Source of the DNA: Desulfobacula sp.
GTDB lineage: Bacteria; Desulfobacterota; Desulfobacteria; Desulfobacterales; Desulfobacteraceae
Assembly (NCBI GenBank): GCA_018702715.1
Contig: JABIYQ010000496.1
Coordinates: 1-6,270, forward strand
Length of the DNA: 6,270 bases
Reading direction: 5' to 3'
Under the pieces are notes generated by a model. The model did no database searches and had not been told where the DNA came from. It saw only the letters and a list, made by a program, of their open reading frames with translations. A program made the translations under genes and the position numbers. Positions 1 through 6,054 of the stretch are shown piece after piece. Position 1 is the stretch's first letter, and each line of letters starts with the position of its first letter.

Positions 1-131
1 AAAAGAAAAATAATTTGGAAAAGAAACATTTTTTCTTTATTTTCACAAAGCCAAATAATCTTGAAAATAGCTCGGAACAAAGATTATATCAAATAATCAT
101 TGCATTTTTTGCTATATTTAGTAAAGGTTGT

Positions 132-160
132 TTGAATCGGCAATTGCGTTTTTTTTTAAT
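132..160 (+). promoter_or_regulatory. Candidate sigma70-type promoter upstream of the operon
   Basis: TTGAAT at 132-137 (four of six matches to TTGACA) and TTTAAT at 155-160 (five of six matches to TATAAT) are separated by exactly 17 bases. Transcription would start near 166-168, giving a leader of about 130 nt before the kinase gene. The surroundings are very AT-rich, so such matches arise easily by chance. A weaker alternative is TTGAAA at 61-66 with TATATC at 85-90 (18-base spacing). No sigma54-type GG/GC element was seen. The end of the -10 box touches the first copy of the 14-bp direct repeat, which would suit regulation. Confidence 0.3.
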
Positions 161-196
161 CAGTTCCATGTATTTTTATCAGTTCCATGTAACTGA
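159..196. repeat. 14-bp direct repeat with overlapping hyphenated palindrome (operator-like)
   Basis: The 14-mer ATCAGTTCCATGTA occurs at 159-172 and again, identically, at 178-191 (19-base period). The second copy overlaps a perfect 6-bp inverted repeat: TCAGTT at 179-184 and AACTGA at 191-196, around a 6-base centre. The first copy lacks the matching right arm. The pair sits just downstream of the candidate -10 box and about 100 bases before the kinase start, where a repressor or activator could bind. It may equally be a local duplication or slippage product. That it is regulatory is an inference from position and symmetry. Confidence 0.45.
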
Positions 197-294
197 CAGG
201 ACGGAGTTATGTTCCCTTCAGTAATTTTATTTTTTTATCCCGATTCAAGTTTTCGGCTTAGATTTTTAAAAAAACATTCCAAGAGACAAATCAA

Positions 295-2097
295 ATGAAA
301 AAAACAAAATTTATCATCCTTTTATTATTTTTGCTTGTGATGGCGGGAATCATATTGATTTCCTTTGCACAATTTAAAAAAGAAACCCAAAGAGATTACA
401 GACAGATCAAGGAGAGCGGCCAAAGCCTCATAGGAATATTGAGTCTGCCTTCCACAGCGAATCTGTTGTCAGGGCCAAGCGATTATTTTTTCCGGGAGAT
501 TTCCCAAAATGCTTTGAGTAATAAAATTGCCTATTGCATTATCCATGATGCCCAAACAAAGCCTGTTCTTATATTTTCGCCGGGGAACATTGACCAGCAA
601 GTTGACGATACAATCATAAACAGATCTTTGTTGGAACACGGTTATATCATGCAGGAATTTTTAACCATGGACGGCCTTGCCCTCATTGAATTTGCCAAAC
701 CCGTGTTCAAAGATAAAAATATAGCTGCAGTTGTCAGGCTTGGACTTAAATTGCCCACCAATACTTTTTTTACCTATGAACACCTTGTACTTCCATCCCA
801 GATTATTTTTTTTATCCTGCTGGCTCTTGTATTTGGATATTATTGGACCATCCTGTCGTTTAAACACCTGAAAACCATTAAGATGACTGATGACGGAACT
901 CCAGGAATCAGGCAGGGCAAAGGCGATGTTAAAGACATCATAGAAAACCTGGAAGTTTATCTGGCAAACATGAAGGAAAAGACAAATTTGGCTGAATCGG
1001 ATCGGCAGAAACTGGAATCCCGTCTTAAGATCAGCCAGTTTGAAAACAAACAATTTTTCAATATTTTTGATGCATTTGATTTTGGTATCCTGCTCATTGA
1101 CAGCAGGGATTTAGTTTTCTTTGCCAATACCTATCTTCTGGATATTTTAGGACAAAGCCAAGAAGACCTTATTAATTTTTCATATTATGATGTTATTGAG
1201 CATGAAGGTCTTAAGGCCTTTATCATGCAGCTCATCTCAGCCGAGAGGCATCTGGGTTCAAAAGATATAAATATGACTTTTGAAGAAACTGATCCCGGTC
1301 AATTTTATCAGGCCTCTTCGTCTAATATTGTGGATGCTGAAGGCGCGTTGTTTATCAGGCTTATCCGTGTGGTGAATGTTTCCAGAGAAAAGGAAACTGA
1401 AAAATTGCAACAGGATTTTGTCAACCACATTGCCCATGAATTGAGAACGCCCCTGACCAATATCAAGGCTTATAATGAAATGATGATGGATGGAGAAATC
1501 GATAATGTTGAAATGCAAAAGGAATTTTTCAATACTATAAATGATGAGACAAATAGGTTGGCAAAATTGATTTCAAGTATTCTGGAGCTGGCTGAAACCG
1601 AAATGGGCCAGATCACTGTTACAAAAGATATGGTCAAGACAGACTGGCTTATGGAGGGCTGTATTGAAGCTGTGGAAGCTGTGGCCAAAGAAAAGAATAT
1701 TACCATTGAAAGACAGGTTCCGGATAATTTCCCTAAAATAATGGGGGACAAGGAAATGCTCAAATCCGCCCTGATTAATATATTGGGAAATTCAGTGAAA
1801 TATTCACCTGAATCTGCCAGGATTACCTTTGCCATCAAAGAAGTCGATGACATGGTGGTGTTTGAAATCAATGATACAGGGTTTGGTATGGATGAAAAGG
1901 ATTTACCCCATATTTTTGAAAAATTTTATCGATCTGAAAATGAAGATGTTGTTGAGCAGGATGGAAGTGGGCTGGGGCTTGCCATCACGGCAGAAATTAT
2001 AAAAACTCATGATGGCTTTATTGAGGTAGAAAGCGAACTTGACAAAGGGAGCCGATTCACGATAAAAATACCTATGGGAGATTTAATCATTGGATAA
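295..2097 (+). CDS. Membrane-bound PAS sensor histidine kinase (PhoR-like core)
   Basis: This 600-residue inner-membrane kinase should autophosphorylate on His and pass the phosphate to a receiver, most likely the overlapping next gene. Seen in the protein: membrane segment at about 5-25; extracytoplasmic region about 26-163 with a Cache-like pattern (its end, around AKPVFKDKNIAAVVRLGL, resembles Cache C-termini); second membrane segment about 164-187; a helical linker, perhaps a degenerate HAMP, about 205-250; a PAS domain about 250-365; HisKA with HELRTP and phospho-acceptor His381; and HATPase_c with N box Asn499, NDTGFGM (Asp527), IFEKFYR (540-546) and GSGLGL (557-562). All catalytic motifs are intact. 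The ATG follows AAGAGA by 8 bases. The ligand cannot be read from the sequence. The kinase assignment is near certain; the sensor-fold call is tentative. Confidence 0.95.
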   Translation: MKKTKFIILLLFLLVMAGIILISFAQFKKETQRDYRQIKESGQSLIGILSLPSTANLLSGPSDYFFREISQNALSNKIAYCIIHDAQTKPVLIFSPGNIDQQVDDTIINRSLLEHGYIMQEFLTMDGLALIEFAKPVFKDKNIAAVVRLGLKLPTNTFFTYEHLVLPSQIIFFILLALVFGYYWTILSFKHLKTIKMTDDGTPGIRQGKGDVKDIIENLEVYLANMKEKTNLAESDRQKLESRLKISQFENKQFFNIFDAFDFGILLIDSRDLVFFANTYLLDILGQSQEDLINFSYYDVIEHEGLKAFIMQLISAERHLGSKDINMTFEETDPGQFYQASSSNIVDAEGALFIRLIRVVNVSREKETEKLQQDFVNHIAHELRTPLTNIKAYNEMMMDGEIDNVEMQKEFFNTINDETNRLAKLISSILELAETEMGQITVTKDMVKTDWLMEGCIEAVEAVAKEKNITIERQVPDNFPKIMGDKEMLKSALINILGNSVKYSPESARITFAIKEVDDMVVFEINDTGFGMDEKDLPHIFEKFYRSENEDVVEQDGSGLGLAITAEIIKTHDGFIEVESELDKGSRFTIKIPMGDLIIG

Positions 2098-2473
2098 GAA
2101 AAAAACAATTCTCATTATAGATGATGATGTCCATATTCGGCGAATCCTTGAAATCAAGATCAAGCATAACGGGTATGATACCCTGACGGCAAAGAATGGA
2201 AAGCAGGGGCTGGAAATTATCCAGAATCAAAAACCAGATGCTGTGATTTCCGATTTAAACATGCCAAGGCTTGACGGCAAAGAACTTTGCCTGTTAACCA
2301 ATCCCATAAAAAAGGACCGTCCATTTTTAACCATAATCATAACAGCGCGGATCAATCCCTTTGAACAGAAATGGATCGATGAGATGCAGGATACTATGTT
2401 TATGGAAAAACCCTTTAGCCCGTCAAAGATTATAGATTCCCTTGCCAAGTATTTTGAAAATGTAACTCCCTGA
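2090..2473 (+). CDS. Single-domain (receiver-only) response regulator, CheY-like
   Basis: This 127-residue protein is a bare receiver domain with no output domain. It shows the acidic pocket Asp11-Asp12-Asp13, phospho-acceptor Asp55 in SDLNMPRLDG, the switch Thr85 and the conserved Lys107 in EKPF, so phosphorylation should be possible. It starts at TTG 2090, inside the last codons of the kinase (8-nt overlap), with GGGAG at 2076-2080 nine bases upstream. Overlap and order make the kinase its obvious partner. With no DNA-binding region, it must act by protein contact, as a phosphate relay, or on a neighbour such as the HD-GYP protein. In RpfG-type proteins a receiver is fused to HD-GYP; here the two are separate adjacent genes. 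No in-frame ATG lies near the start, which supports TTG. Confidence 0.93.
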   Translation: MDKKKTILIIDDDVHIRRILEIKIKHNGYDTLTAKNGKQGLEIIQNQKPDAVISDLNMPRLDGKELCLLTNPIKKDRPFLTIIITARINPFEQKWIDEMQDTMFMEKPFSPSKIIDSLAKYFENVTP

Positions 2474-2512
2474 AAACTAAAATGAACAGGAATTTTTTTT
2501 GGATTATTTTTT

Positions 2513-3997
2513 ATGAAATCAACGGGTTTTGAAGAGATACTTTCCGGGTTCTCTAAAATATCACCCTTAAAGTTTGAAATATGGAACGAAAAGGGTGTTG
2601 TAAGCTCCTGTGATCTGGAAGACCCGTATAAGGTAAGACAATTTTTACCCGGTATGGCGGCCCGCGTTTATGCAATCGAAGATTTTTTGCATGAGAAAAA
2701 TCCTAAAGCCTCTGAGTTGTTCGGTCTTCCTTTGTTTAACGAAGACAGTGTTGCCGGTGTTCTTCTGGCCTATTTTGACAGCTCCCATTCAACTGCCGGA
2801 AAAGACTTTCCTGATACTAAAGATGTAAAAGTTCTTTTGACAAAGATTGCAGGCCTGATCGAAGAAAGATGGGAAATGCAAAATGAATCTGATACGTTGA
2901 TCACGGAGCTTGATAAAAGCTATGAATCCCTTCATTTATACTCCAATGTGGCAACCCAGATAAAAACCCTTAATTTTTCAAGCCAGATGATCCTCCATCT
3001 GCTGAATGAAATTAAAGATAATATCAGGATGGACATGGTATTTTCCATCATGCCGGATCGGCCGGATTACTCAGAGATTGTCTGCGGTGAGGAAATTAAT
3101 ATAAAAGATGAGTCGGGATTTGTGGCATCCTTAATAAAGTCAGTTGAAAATAGCAATAAAGAACTTGATGAAGGATATTTTATTGTAAACAATTCTGCTG
3201 ACTCAAAATTGTTTTCAAAGCTTCATAAAGACCCTTTTCGCTTTCTTGCTGTAAAAATTGTTCACAATGAAAATTTCTTTGGCTGGCTTGGAATTTTTTC
3301 CTTAAATATGGATGATATCATCAAGCGCAGCGAACTTCGCCTTTTGGTTTCCATTGCAGAGCAAATAGGTGTGGTTATTGCCAATACAGACCTGTATCAC
3401 AATCTTGAAGATTTTGGCATCAATATCGTAAAATCTCTCATCGTAACAATTGAAGCCAAAGACGTTTACACTGGAGGCCATTCTGAACGGGTACACCATA
3501 TCACTATGCTTCTGGCCAAAGAGCTGGGGATAAATGAGAAGGATACAAAAATTTTAAACTGGTCTGCTCTCTTACATGATGTGGGGAAAATAGGCATACC
3601 TGAATCCATACTCAACAAGCCTTCCAGGCTTGATGATAAAGAATATAAGGCCATAAAAAAGCACCCCTTAAAAGGAGCAGAAATAATTTCGCCTCTGGAA
3701 TATCTTTCAGAATCTATTCCAGGGGTTCTACATCACCATGAGGCCTATGACGGCACAGGCTATCCTTCCCGTATCAAAGGAGAACAGATTCCTTTGTTTG
3801 CCAGGATCATTTCCGTGGCAGACACCTTTGACGCCATTACATCCGACCGAGCCTATAGAAAAGGCGCATCCTTTGAAAAGGGATATGCAATCATCAATGA
3901 GGTCGCTGGAACTCAGCTGGATCCGGACCTGGTTCAGATTTTCAATGGAATTTACAAAAAATCAAAAATTTGGCAGATACAAAGGCAGATTATTTAA
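2513..3997 (+). CDS. GAF-HD-GYP protein, probable cyclic-di-GMP phosphodiesterase
   Basis: This 494-residue protein is probably cytoplasmic: no signal peptide or membrane segment is visible. Residues 1-120 are a poorly conserved sensory region with a faint GAF-like end; a helical linker covers about 115-148; a GAF domain about 150-295; and an HD-GYP domain about 300-485. The hydrolase motifs look complete: His323 in GGHSERV, His355-Asp356 in HDVGKIGIP, H407-H408-H409-E410 followed by DGTGYP (413-418), and Asp437 in SVADTFDAITSDR. HD-GYP enzymes hydrolyse c-di-GMP to pGpG or GMP; the intact metal ligands predict activity. The start is ATG 2513 with only a weak GGA nine bases upstream, 39 bases after the receiver gene. 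The next gene begins one base after its stop. The GAF ligand is unknown. Low-level interaction with the receiver protein is an inference. Confidence 0.94.
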   Translation: MKSTGFEEILSGFSKISPLKFEIWNEKGVVSSCDLEDPYKVRQFLPGMAARVYAIEDFLHEKNPKASELFGLPLFNEDSVAGVLLAYFDSSHSTAGKDFPDTKDVKVLLTKIAGLIEERWEMQNESDTLITELDKSYESLHLYSNVATQIKTLNFSSQMILHLLNEIKDNIRMDMVFSIMPDRPDYSEIVCGEEINIKDESGFVASLIKSVENSNKELDEGYFIVNNSADSKLFSKLHKDPFRFLAVKIVHNENFFGWLGIFSLNMDDIIKRSELRLLVSIAEQIGVVIANTDLYHNLEDFGINIVKSLIVTIEAKDVYTGGHSERVHHITMLLAKELGINEKDTKILNWSALLHDVGKIGIPESILNKPSRLDDKEYKAIKKHPLKGAEIISPLEYLSESIPGVLHHHEAYDGTGYPSRIKGEQIPLFARIISVADTFDAITSDRAYRKGASFEKGYAIINEVAGTQLDPDLVQIFNGIYKKSKIWQIQRQII

Positions 3998-3998
3998 T

Positions 3999-4343
3999 AT
4001 GAGCTCCAGCGTTTCAATAAAAGATATTACCATTAAAAATATTAACGGTAAAACAGTTCTTGGTCCTGTTAACTCGCTTACCTATAAAAACTGTGAACAG
4101 CTGGATCAGTTTTTTAAAAATCTTTTAAACAAGGGGGTTGTGGATATTGTCATTGATATGAAATCCGTGCCTTTAATTGACAGCTGTGCCCTGGAACTTT
4201 TAGTACAAATGCAGGGCGAATTGAAAAAAAAAGGGAAGGAGCTGATTATCTCGGATATGAATGATGTCTGCACGGACATATTGGTGTGTGTGAAATTGAT
4301 CAACGAGTTCAAAATTATCACAACAAAGAAATCAAGGTCATGA
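3999..4343 (+). CDS. Single-domain STAS protein (anti-sigma factor antagonist-like)
   Basis: This 114-residue protein resembles SpoIIAA/RsbV STAS proteins, which bind partner switch kinases and are controlled by phosphorylation of one serine. The core VIDMKSVPLIDSCALELL aligns with the family motif around D-S-(S/T)-G-L-G; Ser62, the first serine after Asp61, matches the phosphorylated Ser58 of SpoIIAA. The usual next residues are replaced by Cys63-Ala64 and the second Gly by Glu66, so it is a divergent member. The frame stays open upstream to 3738, but that part overlaps HD-GYP coding sequence, so ATG 3999 is chosen; AAAGG at 3981-3985 lies 13 bases before it. It starts one base after the HD-GYP stop and overlaps the ATPase gene by four bases. 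No RsbW-type kinase or PP2C phosphatase is in the window. MlaB-like or scaffold roles remain possible. Confidence 0.88.
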   Translation: MSSSVSIKDITIKNINGKTVLGPVNSLTYKNCEQLDQFFKNLLNKGVVDIVIDMKSVPLIDSCALELLVQMQGELKKKGKELIISDMNDVCTDILVCVKLINEFKIITTKKSRS

Positions 4344-6049
4344 GTCCGAAAAACATGCCAAAAAGAATAAAGCTCGGGGAAATTTTAGTCCGCCAGAACA
4401 AATTAACGCCGGAAAAGCTTATAGAAATCCTTGAAATCCAATCCCAGACATCACAGAGTCTGGGATATATTCTTACAAAACAGGAGATTATTACTGATGA
4501 GGAATTAAACCATGCCTTAAGCGAACAATTGGGCATTCCCCATGTATCTCTTAGAAAAGGCATGGTTGATCCGGCAATTGTTGATATCCTTCCAAAAGAA
4601 AAAGCCATTCAGATGAATGTGATCCCCATGTTCCGGGTGAACAATGTCTTAACTGTTGCCACAAGCGATCCTCATGATTTTTTCAAACAGGATCAAATTG
4701 CTGAGATAACAAAGTTTAATATCCAGCAGGTTTCCTGCTCCCGCCATGACATTAACAATGCAATTGAAGAATGCTATCAGGGACAGATAAGTATTGATGA
4801 TGTCATCTCCAGTGTTGACGAAGGCGAGCTTTCCTTTGTTGAAGAGAGTTCTGAAGCCACTGTCAGTGAAATTGCAAAAATGGCTGAGGGAAGTCCCGTT
4901 GTCAACCTGACCAATCTGATCCTTCTCAAGGCGATTCGTAAAGAAGCCAGCGATATTCATATAGAACCCCAGCAGGATAATTTCATGGTAAGAGCCCGTG
5001 TTGACGGGATTTTATATGAATTGATGGTCCATGGGATGGATCGTCATTCTGCTGTTGTGTCAAGGCTTAAGGTCATGGCGAATCTGGATATTTCAGAGCG
5101 ACGTATGCCCCAGGACGGCAGGATACAGGTCACAGTGGATGGCAGACTTATAGATTTGCGGTTTTCTTCTTTGCCGGGCTATTACGGCGAAAAAGTGGTT
5201 TTAAGGATCCTTGATCGAAGTAAATCCATACTGGATATCAACCGGTTGGGTTTTGATCCGCCTTTACTGACTCTTTTCAAAGAACTACTTAGAAGACCTT
5301 ATGGTCTGATCGTTGTCTGCGGTCCCACAGGAAGCGGCAAGACCACTACCCTGTATGCTGCGGTAAATCTTCTTAATACCATTGAAAAAAATATAGTTGC
5401 CATTGAAGACCCTGTTGAATATCAGATTAGCGGCATCACCCAGGTCCCGGTGAAATCAGCCATAGGACTCACCTTTGCCAGAATTCTCAGACATGTTCTT
5501 CGCCAGGACCCTGATATCGTCCTTGTGGGAGAGATCCGGGACAGAGAAACCGCAAAAATTGCCATTGAAGCCTCATTGACCGGCCGCCTGGTTCTTTCCA
5601 CTCTGCACACCAATGACAGTCCCAGTACCATTACCCGGCTGCTTGAAATGGGCATTGAACCCTATTTGATTTCTTCTTCCCTGCTGGCTTCCATTGGCCA
5701 GAGACTGGCGCGGTCCATCTGCCCGAGCTGCAAGACGGATTTTTACCCGCCCAAAGAAGTGATCCGCGATTTGGGTTTTGATGAAAATAAAAATCTTAAG
5801 CTTGTCCGGGGAAGGGGATGTACTTCGTGTTTTGATTCAGGATTCAAGGGTCGTATTGGTATTCACGAAATGCTGGTCAATGAGCCGGGTCTTCAAAAGC
5901 TCATCTTAAGCAATCCAACCATTGACAGACTCAAGGAATATCTTGATCAAAAAGATTTTAAAACCATGCAGCAAGACGGGTATAAAAAAGTTCTTGAGGG
6001 ATATACCACCATTGAAGAAGTGCAGATGCTAACTGTCGGGGAAGAGTAA
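4340..6049 (+). CDS. GspE/PilB-family type II secretion or type IV pilus assembly ATPase
   Basis: This 569-residue cytoplasmic hexameric ATPase should power pseudopilus or pilus assembly. An N-terminal MshEN/T2SSE_N region covers 11-147, including two 24-residue motifs at 11-34 and 40-63 beginning KLG and SLG. The catalytic part shows ASDIHIEP, Walker A GPTGSGKT (328-335), the Asp box IEDPVEY (355-361), Walker B with Glu398 in LVGEIRD, and the His box STLHTND (420-426). A zinc-type tetracysteine is present: Cys461/Cys464 and Cys494/Cys497. The tetracysteine argues for an assembly motor rather than a PilT retraction motor. Length is nearer PilB/MshE than typical GspE, so GspE versus PilB is unresolved. 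ATG 4340 forms an ATGA overlap with the STAS stop; a GTG at 4286 lies inside the STAS gene without a binding site. A GspF-like gene follows after five bases. Confidence 0.95.
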   Translation: MSPKNMPKRIKLGEILVRQNKLTPEKLIEILEIQSQTSQSLGYILTKQEIITDEELNHALSEQLGIPHVSLRKGMVDPAIVDILPKEKAIQMNVIPMFRVNNVLTVATSDPHDFFKQDQIAEITKFNIQQVSCSRHDINNAIEECYQGQISIDDVISSVDEGELSFVEESSEATVSEIAKMAEGSPVVNLTNLILLKAIRKEASDIHIEPQQDNFMVRARVDGILYELMVHGMDRHSAVVSRLKVMANLDISERRMPQDGRIQVTVDGRLIDLRFSSLPGYYGEKVVLRILDRSKSILDINRLGFDPPLLTLFKELLRRPYGLIVVCGPTGSGKTTTLYAAVNLLNTIEKNIVAIEDPVEYQISGITQVPVKSAIGLTFARILRHVLRQDPDIVLVGEIRDRETAKIAIEASLTGRLVLSTLHTNDSPSTITRLLEMGIEPYLISSSLLASIGQRLARSICPSCKTDFYPPKEVIRDLGFDENKNLKLVRGRGCTSCFDSGFKGRIGIHEMLVNEPGLQKLILSNPTIDRLKEYLDQKDFKTMQQDGYKKVLEGYTTIEEVQMLTVGEE

Positions 6050-6054
6050 GGCTT

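Larger units (their letters stand above)
1..294. other. AT-rich leader without a supported gene
   Basis: This stretch holds no credible coding region on either strand. One open frame at 15-224 would need a TTG start, lacks a ribosome binding site, and encodes a Phe/Ile-rich sequence with no recognisable domain. Besides the candidate promoter and repeat, a 9-bp inverted pair is visible: TTGAATCGG at 132-140 and CCGATTCAA at 240-248. Homopolymer T runs occur around 149-157 and 230-236. No strong intrinsic terminator of a preceding gene and no tRNA or riboswitch fold were recognised. AAGAGA at 281-286 is the likely ribosome binding site of the kinase gene, 8 bases before its ATG. Confidence 0.6.

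Noticed and set aside
138..157. Possible terminator GCAATTGC followed by a T run
   Set aside because: The palindrome leaves no usable loop and the outer stem is two base pairs, so no stable hairpin forms.
15..224. Open frame of 69 codons in the leader
   Set aside because: It needs a TTG start without a ribosome binding site, has a composition expected from AT-rich non-coding DNA, and covers the direct repeat and candidate promoter.
240..267. Possible hairpin CCGA/TCGG before the kinase gene
   Set aside because: A four-base-pair stem with a nine-base loop is weak and no strong T tract directly follows.
2469..2500. Possible intrinsic terminator after the receiver gene (CCTG/CAGG followed by eight T)
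   Set aside because: The stem is only four base pairs with a 14-base loop; too weak to call, although partial termination cannot be excluded.
3738..3998. Upstream in-frame extension of the STAS gene
   Set aside because: It overlaps the HD-GYP catalytic region in another frame, has no STAS-like sequence, and ATG 3999 gives the normal single-domain STAS length.
4286..4339. GTG start giving an 18-residue longer ATPase
   Set aside because: There is no ribosome binding site at the GTG, the extra residues lie wholly inside STAS coding sequence, and the ATGA overlap at 4340 is a typical coupled start.
661..5655. Several antisense open frames of 60-133 codons (for example 1470-1871, 4649-4960, 5422-5655)
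   Set aside because: Each lies opposite a strongly supported gene with conserved domains and shows no recognisable domain or binding site of its own.
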